33,008 nt of DNA from Solirubrobacter ginsenosidimutans (GTDB lineage Bacteria; Actinomycetota; Thermoleophilia; Solirubrobacterales; Solirubrobacteraceae): contig NZ_JAPDOD010000075.1 of the NCBI RefSeq assembly GCF_027587205.1, positions 1 to 33,008 of the forward strand. The letters are read 5' to 3'. Shown here piece after piece: positions 8,443-16,248 of this stretch (positions are counted from its first letter, which is position 1; every line of letters begins with the position of its first letter). Both the position numbers and the translations under genes were made by a program. The notes beneath the pieces are model-generated. The model saw only the letters and a program-made list of their open reading frames with translations. It ran no database searches and was not told the origin of the DNA.

Positions 8443-10023
8443 TCATCCGGTCACCAGTTTGACGAGCACGACGAGCAGGATCAGCAGCGCCGCAACCGTG
8501 ACCGTGGCGACGAGGCGCACCGCCCACAGCGCGTACGGCGAGGGCGGGACCTTCGGGACGCGCTGGGAGGCGTGGGCGCGGGCCGCTTCGACGCGCCGCT
8601 GCGTCCCCTCGGGCGTACGCACCGAGCGTGCGGGCGGCTCGTCCATCGCGAGCGTGCCGTTCGCCGTCGAGGCGGAGAGCTGGCGTCGCTGCTCCGCCGT
8701 ATCGGAGCGCAGCGTGTCCAGCTCGCGCTTGAGGCTGCGCGAGGTCGCCCGTTCGCGCTCGAGGTCGCGGGTGATGCGCTCGACCATGCGGCGCGACGCT
8801 TCCTCGGCGCCTTCGTCGACCTCGCTCGACAGCAGCTCCTCGCGCAGCCGCGCGACCTCGGCCCGCTCGGCGCCGAGCTGACGTTCGAAGTCGGCCCGCG
8901 CCTGCTCGAGCTCGGCGCGCAGCTGCTCGGTCTCCGCCGCTTCGGCGACCAGCGTCTTCTGCGCTTCCTCGCGCGCGGTGGCGAGGCGGGAGTGGACCTC
9001 GGTGGTCGTCGCGCGCTCGGTCTCGACCCGCTTTGCCGCGTCCTGCCGTGCCTCGTCGAGGGAGCGGTCGCGCTCAGCGACGTCGCGTTCGAGCCGGGCG
9101 ATCTCCTCCCGCGCGACCGCGAGGTCGGCGCTGACGGTCTCGCGCGCCGACTCCAGCTCGCGCACGAGCGCGCCGAGGCTCGCCTTCTCGTTCTCGGTGT
9201 CGCCCGCGGTCGCCTTGAGCTGCTCGATGAGCCCGGCGAGCTCGTCGCGCTGCTCGCGGATGCCCCGGAGCTCCTCGAGCTCGTCCTCGAGCGCTTCGTG
9301 GGCGGCGCGCAGGCTCCCGTGGGCGAGGCGCAGGCCCGCGAGCTCCTGGTCGGCATCGACGCGCGCGCCCTGCGTCTCGCGCAGGGCGGCGAGCTCGGCG
9401 GCGAGACGCCCGCGCTCGGCCTCGAGATCGGCGAGCCGCTCCGCCGGCGCCGCACCGGCCAGCGACGTGCGCAGTTCGTCGCGCTCGGCTTCGAGGTCGG
9501 CGAGATCAGCCGCGAGGCGGTCCCGCTCGCTCTCCAGCGCCGTCACGCGCTCGTCCGGCGCGGCGTCCGCGTGCTGCGCCGCCAATTCGGCCGCGAGGCG
9601 GTCGCGCTCGTCCTCGGCGGCGCGCACGGCCTCGGCCGATGGCGCGAGGGTGAGCGCGGCGCGCAGCTCGGCGACGGTCGCGCGCAGCTCCTCGTTGTGG
9701 ACCCGCAGCTCGCTCTCCGCGGACGCGCCGGCGCGCCGGCGGCGGCGGCGGGGCGCCGGGAGCTCGACGACCAGCGAGCGGCCGATCTCCAGTTCCGCGC
9801 CCGCGATGTCGTCGCCCGACCAGGCGAACGAGGCGGTCCACGGCTCGTCGGACTCCTGCGTGCCCGACAGGCGCTGACGGCGCCCGCCGGCGTCGACGGT
9901 CAGCGCCGGGCGCGAGATGCGGCGCCCGCGGACGCCGTTCCAGCGGCCGACGACCTCGAGCCGGTCGTCAGCCGTCCACTCGAAGCGTTCGAGCTCGAAG
10001 GAGACCTCACCGACCGCCGGCAT
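8443..10023 (-). CDS. Tail-anchored coiled-coil protein, paralogue A
   Basis: The 526-aa product has a compact N-terminal domain (residues 5-92, beta-rich, with FELERFEWTADDRLEVVGRW and GVRGRRISRPAL). A basic Arg run follows, then a very long Glu/Arg/Leu/Ala coiled coil at about 103-450. A short disordered spacer leads to a single hydrophobic helix (about 503-525) that ends the protein. There is no signal peptide, so the topology is probably cytoplasmic with a C-terminal membrane anchor. The same plan recurs at 14637-16196 with clear sequence similarity in the N-terminal domain. The ATG overlaps the stop of the upstream four-TM gene (TGATG), so the two are coupled and perhaps partners. I do not recognise the family and infer only a scaffold or envelope-linked role. 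Confidence 0.8.
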   Translation of the reverse strand: MPAVGEVSFELERFEWTADDRLEVVGRWNGVRGRRISRPALTVDAGGRRQRLSGTQESDEPWTASFAWSGDDIAGAELEIGRSLVVELPAPRRRRRRAGASAESELRVHNEELRATVAELRAALTLAPSAEAVRAAEDERDRLAAELAAQHADAAPDERVTALESERDRLAADLADLEAERDELRTSLAGAAPAERLADLEAERGRLAAELAALRETQGARVDADQELAGLRLAHGSLRAAHEALEDELEELRGIREQRDELAGLIEQLKATAGDTENEKASLGALVRELESARETVSADLAVAREEIARLERDVAERDRSLDEARQDAAKRVETERATTTEVHSRLATAREEAQKTLVAEAAETEQLRAELEQARADFERQLGAERAEVARLREELLSSEVDEGAEEASRRMVERITRDLERERATSRSLKRELDTLRSDTAEQRRQLSASTANGTLAMDEPPARSVRTPEGTQRRVEAARAHASQRVPKVPPSPYALWAVRLVATVTVAALLILLVVLVKLVTG

Positions 10024-10580
10024 CAGCTCTCCTTGCCGGCCTCGGGCGGGTCGGTGAGCAATGACGTGCTGGAGCGCTGGACCGGTGCACCGGCCTCGGT
10101 CGGCGGCGGGCGATGGTCGACCGCGGCGACGCGCCGGCGCCGGTCACGGCCCTCGACGCCCACGGCCACCGAGACCTTGGTGAGACTCAGTACGGCACCG
10201 ATCACCATCACGACGGTCGCGGCGAACGCGAGCCACGCGCCCGTGCCGCGGCTGCCGACCTGGTTGTGCGGCTCGAGGATCTGGTTGGCGACGAGCACGA
10301 ACGCGGCGCCGACGATCCACGGCACCCAACGGCGCTCTATGAGATCGACGGCGGGCGTGATGAGGCCCGCGGCGGCCACCACCGCCGCGATCGCCAGCGC
10401 CGCGAGCAGGAGGTCGGTGATCTCGAACAGACGCCAGGCGTTGACGTCGTCGGCGCCGGCGCCGTTCGGGATCGCGGCAACCGCCGCGCCGTAGTCCACC
10501 CACGGCAAAAACAGGCTCACCAGAAGTACGAGTGCCGCAAGGGCCAGCACAAACGGCCCGATGTCGAATCTGCGAGTCAA
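10023..10580 (-). CDS. Four-TM membrane protein, unknown function
   Basis: The 185-aa product has four hydrophobic segments at about residues 9-27, 53-73, 82-100 and 115-135. The loop between the first two contains PWVDYGAAVAAIPNG, and a basic, Pro-rich cytoplasmic-looking tail follows. The TTG start at 10580 was chosen because AGGAGA lies 4 nt upstream and the first TM begins at the normal distance; more distal starts would add a non-hydrophobic, Cys-containing leader that looks non-coding. The gene is first of a five-gene minus-strand cluster and overlaps the coiled-coil gene by one base. No catalytic motif is seen. It may form a membrane complex with the tail-anchored coiled-coil protein (inference from coupling only). 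Confidence 0.75.
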   Translation of the reverse strand: MTRRFDIGPFVLALAALVLLVSLFLPWVDYGAAVAAIPNGAGADDVNAWRLFEITDLLLAALAIAAVVAAAGLITPAVDLIERRWVPWIVGAAFVLVANQILEPHNQVGSRGTGAWLAFAATVVMVIGAVLSLTKVSVAVGVEGRDRRRRVAAVDHRPPPTEAGAPVQRSSTSLLTDPPEAGKES

Positions 10581-10584
10581 CGGG

Positions 10585-10590
10585 TCTCCT
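10585..10590 (-). promoter_or_regulatory. Shine-Dalgarno deciding the TTG start of the four-TM gene
   Basis: AGGAGA on the minus strand, 4 nt before the TTG at 10580. It is one of the few strong ribosome sites in the window and outweighs longer in-frame extensions. Confidence 0.7.
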
Positions 10591-10748
10591 CTTGTGGAGT
10601 TGACGCGGACAAGGATGACAAGCGGCCCCGCCAGACCGTCGCACCGAGAATCGTTCCAAGCCTGACAAACGCCGAAATCCGCCGTTTTTCGCGTTCGCTT
10701 GAGGGCATTCAATCAGGAGGCGCTCCGCAAGTCTCCCGACCGGGATCT

Positions 10749-11408
10749 CTACCGCGCGGGCGGGTCGCCGACACGGGCCGCCCGCGCGGCGTCCCCTGCC
10801 TCGGCGGCCAGCAAGGCCGCCGCAGACTCACCAAGGTGCTTACGCAGCACAACCGGCCCGTCGCGCTCCAGCCCCCGCACGAGCGCGGCGTGGTCGGCTG
10901 CCATGCGCTCGACGCTCCAGAGCGGTTCGAGCTGGGCGAGGAAGAGCTGCAACTCGCCGTTCAGCGCGGCGTGCGCCGCCTCGATCCGCGGGCTCTCCGC
11001 CGCCGCCACGATCGCGCCGTGCAGCTCGGCGTGCGCGGCGTTGATCGGTCCCCACGCGCCGTTCGCGCACGCCGCCTCGAGCTCCGCGAGCGCCTGGTGC
11101 ACCGACGCGGGCAGGCGCCCGCGATGGCGTTCCAGCGCGAGCCGCGCCGCCTCGACCTCGAGCGCGGTCCGCAGCTCGTAGAGCTGGACGATCTCCTCCG
11201 CGGTCAGGCGCGTCACCCGCGCGCCGCGGTTGGGCTCGATCCGCACCAGGCCCTCGGCCGCGAGCTCCCGCAGCGCCGCGCGCAGCGTGTGGCGCGACAC
11301 GCCGTGCCGCGCCGTCAGCTCCTGCTCGACCAGCCGCTGCCCACCGGGCCGCTCGCCTTCGAGGATCTCCTGCCGCAGCGCGGCGACGACCGTCTCGACC
11401 GTGCTCAC
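10749..11408 (-). CDS. GntR-family regulator, FCD (FadR) subfamily
   Basis: The 219-aa protein has an N-terminal winged HTH (ILEGERPGGQRLVEQELTAR, then GVSRHTLRAALRELAAEGLV) and an all-helical FCD ligand domain from about residue 75. The FCD part includes LYELRTALEVEAARLA, the His-containing HAELHGAIVAAAESP, and HAALVRGLERDG with HL. Conserved Asp/His positions typical of metal-dependent FCD effectors appear partly present. The GTG start overlaps the EamA stop by 4 bp (GTGA), so the regulator is translated from the transporter message. Two palindromes ahead of the transporter gene have the ATTGTnnnACAAT form expected for this subfamily, pointing to autoregulation of the pair. The effector is unknown. 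Confidence 0.88.
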   Translation of the reverse strand: MSTVETVVAALRQEILEGERPGGQRLVEQELTARHGVSRHTLRAALRELAAEGLVRIEPNRGARVTRLTAEEIVQLYELRTALEVEAARLALERHRGRLPASVHQALAELEAACANGAWGPINAAHAELHGAIVAAAESPRIEAAHAALNGELQLFLAQLEPLWSVERMAADHAALVRGLERDGPVVLRKHLGESAAALLAAEAGDAARAARVGDPPAR

Positions 11409-12289
11409 GCCGGGACCGTAGCGGGCCGGCGCACGTCGGGCGCCGCGAGCACCAGCAGCCCGCCGAGGATCAGCACGGCGCCGAGCGCGGCGGGCGCCGA
11501 CAGCCGCTCGCTCAGCACGATCACGCCCAGCAGCGCGGCCGTGAGCGGCTCGGCGAGGGTCAGCGTGGCGGTCTCGGCGGCGCTGAGCCGCTTGAGGCCG
11601 CGCGCGAACAGCAGATACGCGAGCGCGGTCGGGATGACGCCGAGGAAGACGATCAGCGCGGCGCCGCCGGGTTCGGCGATCCACCCGGCGCCGGTGATCG
11701 CCAGCACGGGCAGGAGCAAGACCGCGCCGAGACCGAACGCCCCCGCCATCACGGTCTCGGGCGAGTGCCCGCCGCCGAGCATGCGCTTCGCGGCGAGCGT
11801 GTAGCCCGCGTACGACGCGCCCGCGCAGAGCGCCAGACCGACCCCGGGGAGCGAGATGTCCGCGTCCGCTCCCGCCAGGGCGAGCAGCGCGACGCCGGCG
11901 CAGGCCAGCGCGGTCGCCGTCGCCCAGGCGCGGGTGGGCGACCTGCGGTCCACCGCCCACTCGAGCGCTCCGGCCAGGGCGGGCGCGGAGCCGAGCGCGA
12001 CGATCGTGCCGACGGCCACGCCGGTGTCGTGCACGGCGGCGAAGAACGAGAGCTGGTAGGTGGCGACCGCGCCGGCGGCGAGGATCAGCGGCCTGCGCGC
12101 GAGTCGCCGCAGCGAGCGCGCCCCGCTGGTGAGCAGGGCGACGAGGACCAGGAGCGAGCCGCCGACGAGGATCCGGCCCGCTCCCACCCCCGCGGGCGCG
12201 AGGCCGTCCGGGCCCAGCGCCTGGGCGGTGCCGGTCGTGCCGAAGCAGAGGGACGCGAGGAGGACCTGGAGGCGGGCGGTGCCGGACAT
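11405..12289 (-). CDS. EamA/DMT-superfamily transporter
   Basis: The 294-aa product has ten hydrophobic helices arranged as two EamA repeats. It begins GTARLQVLLASLCFGTTGTA, has the first-repeat glycine-rich GRILVGGSLLVLVALL and the second-repeat end typical of RhaT/YdcZ-like exporters (EPLTAALLGVIVLSERL). It is likely an inner-membrane metabolite or drug exporter. The ATG at 12289 was preferred over one at 12298 because the latter lies inside the first operator palindrome. No Shine-Dalgarno is seen, so the transcript may be leaderless. The gene overlaps the downstream GntR gene by 4 bp, which suggests that the regulator senses the transported compound or a precursor. Confidence 0.85.
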   Translation of the reverse strand: MSGTARLQVLLASLCFGTTGTAQALGPDGLAPAGVGAGRILVGGSLLVLVALLTSGARSLRRLARRPLILAAGAVATYQLSFFAAVHDTGVAVGTIVALGSAPALAGALEWAVDRRSPTRAWATATALACAGVALLALAGADADISLPGVGLALCAGASYAGYTLAAKRMLGGGHSPETVMAGAFGLGAVLLLPVLAITGAGWIAEPGGAALIVFLGVIPTALAYLLFARGLKRLSAAETATLTLAEPLTAALLGVIVLSERLSAPAALGAVLILGGLLVLAAPDVRRPATVPA

Positions 12290-12296
12290 GGAGCGC

Positions 12297-12309
12297 ATTG
12301 TTCCACAAT
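12297..12309. promoter_or_regulatory. GntR operator 1 (ATTGT-TCC-ACAAT)
   Basis: A 5-bp inverted repeat with a 3-bp spacer, immediately upstream of the EamA start. Its form matches the TTGTnnnACAA pattern used by FCD-type GntR regulators, one of which is encoded in the same operon. Confidence 0.7.
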
Positions 12310-12315
12310 CGGCAG

Positions 12316-12330
12316 GATTGTTCAACAATC
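12316..12330. promoter_or_regulatory. GntR operator 2 (GATTGTT-C-AACAATC)
   Basis: A perfect 7-bp inverted repeat around one central base, centred 20 bp (two helical turns) from operator 1. It lies directly against the stop codon of the SDR gene. The twin sites suggest cooperative binding by the GntR protein at the EamA-gntR promoter. Confidence 0.75.
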
Positions 12331-13140
12331 TTAGGTCTTGATTGCCCTGGCGAGCAGTTTGTCCATCGCCCTGCCCGAGAGCGCTCGCGCGAGCGCCGCC
12401 TGGACGCGTGCGCGGTTGCCGACCACGTACCGGGTGCGGGGCCTCGCAGTGCTCAGCGCGGTGGCGATGACCCGCGCGACGGCCTCGGGCGGCTCGCCCT
12501 CCTCCCCCTGCTTCTCCGCCATCCCGCGCAGCTTGGCGACGAGCGCGTCGTAGCGCTCGTGGGCGATCGGGGGCATCGCCGCGTACAGGGCGTCGGCGGC
12601 GGCGAGTGAGCGGTCCCAGATCGGGGTGGCGATCGAGCCGGGCTCGACGAGGATCACGCCGACCTCCTGCTGCTCGCGGCGCAGGGCGTCGCTGAGCGCC
12701 TCGAGCGCGAACTTCGACGCGGCGTAGGGTCCGTAGAGCGGGAGTGCGACCCGGCCGGCGATCGAGGAGACGTTGACGATGCGCCCCTGGGTCGCTCTGA
12801 GCGCGGGCATGCAGGCCTGCGTGACCGCCAGCTGGGCGATCACGTTGATCTCCAGCTGCCGTCGCAGTTCCTCGACCGGGAGGAACTCCAGCGGCGCCGT
12901 GACGGCGATCCCGGCGTTGTTCACCAGGCCGTCGAGGCGATATTGCGCGAGCGCGGCGACGTCCGGCGCGCGGGTGACGTCGAGCCGGACCGGGGTGACT
13001 GTGGGGCCGAGCGCCTCGCCGGCCTCGGGGGTGCGCACACCGGCGAGCACGTTCGCGCCGAGCTGAGCGAGGTGGAGCGCCGTCGTGCGGCCGATCCCGG
13101 ACGAGGCGCCGGTGACCAGCACGGTGCGGCCGTCGAGCAT
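12331..13140 (-). CDS. Short-chain dehydrogenase/reductase
   Basis: The 269-aa classical SDR has the Rossmann glycine motif TGASSGIG (residues 10-17), the NNAG motif (LVNNAGIAV), the catalytic Ser in IVNVSSIAGRVALP and the YGPYAASK active-site Tyr/Lys. The PGSIATPIWD loop follows. It should be an NAD(P)-dependent oxidoreductase; the substrate is unknown. The ATG gives the standard 9-residue lead to the glycine motif. The gene diverges from the DNA ligase gene with only about 25 bp between start codons. The EamA-gntR pair follows downstream after 41 bp that hold two operators, so those genes probably have their own promoter. Confidence 0.9.
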   Translation of the reverse strand: MLDGRTVLVTGASSGIGRTTALHLAQLGANVLAGVRTPEAGEALGPTVTPVRLDVTRAPDVAALAQYRLDGLVNNAGIAVTAPLEFLPVEELRRQLEINVIAQLAVTQACMPALRATQGRIVNVSSIAGRVALPLYGPYAASKFALEALSDALRREQQEVGVILVEPGSIATPIWDRSLAAADALYAAMPPIAHERYDALVAKLRGMAEKQGEEGEPPEAVARVIATALSTARPRTRYVVGNRARVQAALARALSGRAMDKLLARAIKT

Positions 13141-13165
13141 CTGGGCGAGCCTATTGAATGTGGGG

Positions 13166-14650
13166 GTGCTGTTCGCCGAGCTCGCCGCCGCCACCGAGGA
13201 CGTTCGCGCTTTGAGCGGGCGGAAGGACAAGGTCGCGCGGCTCGCCGCCGCGCTTGCGTCGCTGGACGAGGGCGAGCGGGCCGCCGGCGCCGGGTACCTG
13301 GCGGGCGCGCCGCGGCAGCGGGTGCTCGGGGTCGGGTGGGCGTCGTTGAAGGAGCTGCCGCCGCCTGCTTCCGTTGCTTCGTTGTCGGTGGCCGAGGTGG
13401 ACACGGCCTTCGATGCGCTCGCGGAGTTGAGCGGGCCGGGCTCGCAGGGTGCGCGCCGTGCCGCGCTGACCGCGCTGCTGGCGCGCGCCACCGAGTCCGA
13501 GCAGTCGTATCTGCGCGCGCTGATCATCGGCGACCTGCGCCAGGGTGCTCTGGCGGCGGTCGTCGGCGACGCGATCGCCCGCGCGGCGGAGGTCCCGGTG
13601 GCACTCGTGCGGCGGGCGCTGATGCTGCGGGGCGATCTCGGTGCGGTGGCCGAGGCGGCGCTCGGCGTGGGCGCGGAGGCGCTACAGGCGTTCCGGCTCG
13701 AAGTCGGCCGGCCGATCGCGCCGATGCTCGCCTCGACCGCTCCCGATCTGGACGCCGCGCTGGAGAAGACGGGGGCGGCGGCGGTGGAGTGGAAGCTCGA
13801 CGGCGCGCGGATCCAGGTCCACCGGTCCGGCGACGACGTCGGGATCTTCTCCCGCACGCTGGACGACGTCACCGCGCGGCTGCCGGAGGTCGTCGCCGCG
13901 GCGCGCGCCCTGCCGGGCGACGCGTTCGTGCTCGACGGCGAGGCGATCGCGCTGCGCGACGACGGGACGCCCTACCCGTTCCAGGTGACCGGCTCGCGGT
14001 TCGCGAGCCGGTCCGGGCACACGGTCGTGCTGACGCCGATGTTCTTCGATCTCCTGCACCTCGACGGCGTGGATCTGCTGGATCGGCCCGGCTCCGAGCG
14101 GGCGGCGGCCCTGTCGGCGCTGGTGCCTTCGGAGTGGCGGGTGCCGCGCGGCGGCCCGGAGATGCTCGAGGCCGCCTTGGCGCAGGGGCACGAGGGCGTG
14201 GTCGTCAAGGGGCTCGACGCGCCGTACGAGGCGGGGCGGCGCGGCGCGGCGTGGGTGAAGGTCAAGCCGATCCACACGCTCGATCTCGTCGTGCTGGGCG
14301 TCGAGTGGGGCTCGGGACGCCGGCGCGGGTGGCTTTCGAACCTGCACCTCGGCGCGCGCGGGCCTGACGGCGGGTTCGTGATGCTCGGCAAGACCTTCAA
14401 GGGCCTCACCGACGCGCTGCTGGAGTGGCAGACGCAGAAACTCCTGTCCTTGGAGACGCATCGCTCCGGGCACGTCGTATTCGTGCGGCCGGAGCTGGTG
14501 GTCGAGATCGCGTTCGACGGCGTCCAGACCAGCCCGCGGTATCCCGGCGGTGTGGCGCTGCGCTTCGCCCGCGTGGTCCGCTATCGCGACGACAAGCCCG
14601 CCGCCGAGGCCGACACGATCGAGACCGTGTTGGGCCTCAGACCACGGTGA
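13166..14650 (+). CDS. ligB: ATP-dependent DNA ligase, LigB type
   Basis: The 494-aa product has the layout of actinobacterial LigB. The N-terminal DNA-binding domain (about 1-190) contains YLAGAPRQRVLGVGWASL. The nucleotidyltransferase domain carries motif I EWKLDGARIQVH, whose Lys (about residue 210) takes AMP. Further motifs are SRTLDDVT, FVLDGEAIAL, FFDLLHLDG, GHEGVVVKG and WVKVKP. A C-terminal OB fold ends the protein (VEWGSGRRRGWLSNLHLGAR, GKTFKGLTD). It joins nicks in duplex DNA, probably in repair, alongside the NAD-dependent LigA expected elsewhere. The start is GTG 13166 or 13160. TATTGA lies 8 nt before 13166, suggesting a leaderless message. The last 14 bp overlap the convergent coiled-coil gene. 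Confidence 0.92.
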   Translation: MLFAELAAATEDVRALSGRKDKVARLAAALASLDEGERAAGAGYLAGAPRQRVLGVGWASLKELPPPASVASLSVAEVDTAFDALAELSGPGSQGARRAALTALLARATESEQSYLRALIIGDLRQGALAAVVGDAIARAAEVPVALVRRALMLRGDLGAVAEAALGVGAEALQAFRLEVGRPIAPMLASTAPDLDAALEKTGAAAVEWKLDGARIQVHRSGDDVGIFSRTLDDVTARLPEVVAAARALPGDAFVLDGEAIALRDDGTPYPFQVTGSRFASRSGHTVVLTPMFFDLLHLDGVDLLDRPGSERAAALSALVPSEWRVPRGGPEMLEAALAQGHEGVVVKGLDAPYEAGRRGAAWVKVKPIHTLDLVVLGVEWGSGRRRGWLSNLHLGARGPDGGFVMLGKTFKGLTDALLEWQTQKLLSLETHRSGHVVFVRPELVVEIAFDGVQTSPRYPGGVALRFARVVRYRDDKPAAEADTIETVLGLRPR

Positions 14651-16196
14651 TCACGATGATCAGCAGGACGACCAGCGCGACCGCGACGGCCGCCATCGCG
14701 GTGAGCTTGGTCCGCGCGTCCCACTCCTGCCCGCCTCGCCGCCGCGGCGTGCGCGGCGGCAGCGGATCGGCCTGGGCCGACACCACGTCCTGCGCACGCG
14801 AGAGCTCCCGCTCGAGCCTCGTCACGTGCGCCTGCGCGGCGTCGGCACGCGCATTGGCGACCGCGAGCCGCCCTTCGAGATCGACGATCTCCTGCGCCCG
14901 CGCCACCGCGCTCTCGTGATGCGACGAGAGCGCCTCGATTCGCTGCCGCGCCTCGGCGAGCTCGTGCGCGAGCGCCTCCCGCTCGGCCCGCTCCTCGATC
15001 AACCGCCGCTCGAGTGCCAGCGCGGCGATCTCCGCCGTCACCGACGACGGCGCGTGCGCGGGAACGGCGGGAGCCGCCGGCTCGCGCTGCGCGTCGACCT
15101 GGGTTGACGATTCCGGCGCGCTGGCGGTTTCCGCGTCAGCCGTGGGTGACGGCGAGGAAGCGGGCGGCAAGACCCGCGAGGCCCGTTCGGCGGGCCTCTC
15201 GCGGGCGGGCGAATCGGCGCCGGCGGGCGGCGAGACACGCCCGGCGGGCAGGGCCGGGACGGGCCCGGCGGTCGTGGGCGGCGGCGAAGCAGGGCCAGCG
15301 GTGGCAGGCGGCTCCGCGGCCGGCCGAGAAATGGGCTCGGCGGGCGCGGGCGGTGACGAAGCAGGCTCGGCGGTGGCGGTCGGCTCCGCGGGCGGCGAAA
15401 CGGGCCTCGCGGTGGCGGGCGGCGAAACACGTTCGGCGGGCGGGGCCGGGACGGGCGAGTCGACGACGGCGGGCGCCGGAACGGACCCTGCAGACGCGGC
15501 CGGCTCCGTGGGCGGCGGCGAAGCCATCTCGGCGCCGGCCCCGGGCGCCTCGACGGCGGAGGGCTCCGCGGCCGGTGCCGGCGGCGTGACCGTCACGGCA
15601 CTCGGACGGCGCGACTTCGCGGCCCTCTCGGCACTCACGCCGGGCGACTTCGCGGCCTTCCCGGCGCTCACGCCGGCCGCCTTCGCGGCCCTCTCGGCGC
15701 TCACGCCGGGCGACTTCGCGGCCTTCTCGACGCCGGACGCCGCGGCGACCGGCGGCGGCTCTTCGGTTGCGGCAGGCGGCGGCTGCGACGGTGGCTCTCG
15801 GCGTGGCGCCATTTGGCGGGGCGCTTCGCGCTTGGTCCGGGGACGCGGGGACAGCGCTGCGGTCTTGAGGTTCGGGCCCGGAGTCGGAAGGTCGAGGACG
15901 ATGTCGGTGGAGACCTCGAGGCGGGCGTCGGTGATGCCCGTCTGCTCGCCGCGCCAGGCGAAGGCGGCGGTCCAGGCATCGGCGTCGGGTGACCAGGGTT
16001 TGTGATCGAGCAGCGCGATCACGCGCCGGCGGCGGCCGTCGACGCGGAGGTGGAGCGTCGGGCGGACGAAGCGCTGGCCGCGGACGCCGAACCAGCGACC
16101 CGTGACTTCCAGGCGGTCCGCGGCCGTCCACTCGAAGCGCTCGATCTCGAACGTGAGCTCGGTCAGGGGATCCGCCGTTGTGTCCGTCCGCGTCAT
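14637..16196 (-). CDS. Tail-anchored coiled-coil protein, paralogue B
   Basis: The 519-aa product starts with a domain closely matching paralogue A (LTFEIERFEWTAADRLEV, GRWFGVRGQRFVRPTL). A long Pro/Ala/Ser-rich disordered region follows at about 110-380, including four 11-residue repeats of AAKSPGVSAER type. Then comes a shorter coiled coil (about 390-480) and a terminal hydrophobic helix (AMAAVAVALVVLLIIVITVV) ending at the last residue. There is no signal peptide, so a C-terminal membrane anchor is likely. The ATG at 16196 is preceded by GGGTAC, a possible -10 element, 11 nt upstream. The gene diverges from the MFS gene across 52 bp and overlaps the ligase gene tail-to-tail by 14 bp. Function is unknown. 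Confidence 0.8.
   Translation of the reverse strand: MTRTDTTADPLTELTFEIERFEWTAADRLEVTGRWFGVRGQRFVRPTLHLRVDGRRRRVIALLDHKPWSPDADAWTAAFAWRGEQTGITDARLEVSTDIVLDLPTPGPNLKTAALSPRPRTKREAPRQMAPRREPPSQPPPAATEEPPPVAAASGVEKAAKSPGVSAERAAKAAGVSAGKAAKSPGVSAERAAKSRRPSAVTVTPPAPAAEPSAVEAPGAGAEMASPPPTEPAASAGSVPAPAVVDSPVPAPPAERVSPPATARPVSPPAEPTATAEPASSPPAPAEPISRPAAEPPATAGPASPPPTTAGPVPALPAGRVSPPAGADSPARERPAERASRVLPPASSPSPTADAETASAPESSTQVDAQREPAAPAVPAHAPSSVTAEIAALALERRLIEERAEREALAHELAEARQRIEALSSHHESAVARAQEIVDLEGRLAVANARADAAQAHVTRLERELSRAQDVVSAQADPLPPRTPRRRGGQEWDARTKLTAMAAVAVALVVLLIIVITVV
15612..15742 (-). repeat. Tandem 33-bp coding repeat
   Basis: Three full 33-bp units begin at 15612, 15645 and 15678, with a degenerating fourth from 15711. 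They encode 11-residue units AAK(S/A)(P/A)GVSAE(R/K) within paralogue B. The units differ at a few positions, so the array is not brand new but is prone to length change. Confidence 0.85.
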
Positions 16197-16248
16197 AGAC
16201 GACCCGTGTACCCATCCTGGCACGACCTGCTGCTTCACTGCTTGCGGG

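Noticed and set aside
8572..10494. Plus-strand frame opposite paralogue A and the four-TM gene
   Set aside because: It mirrors coiled-coil codons on the other strand; the minus-strand reading has a coherent domain plan and coupled starts.
10581..10748. Possible small gene in the gap between the GntR and four-TM genes
   Set aside because: The only frame is an N-terminal extension without hydrophobic or conserved features; a strong ribosome site marks the downstream TTG instead.
10113..11804. Plus-strand frame across the GntR and EamA genes
   Set aside because: It is antisense to two genes with clear family motifs and crosses an intergenic region; composition is shadow-like.
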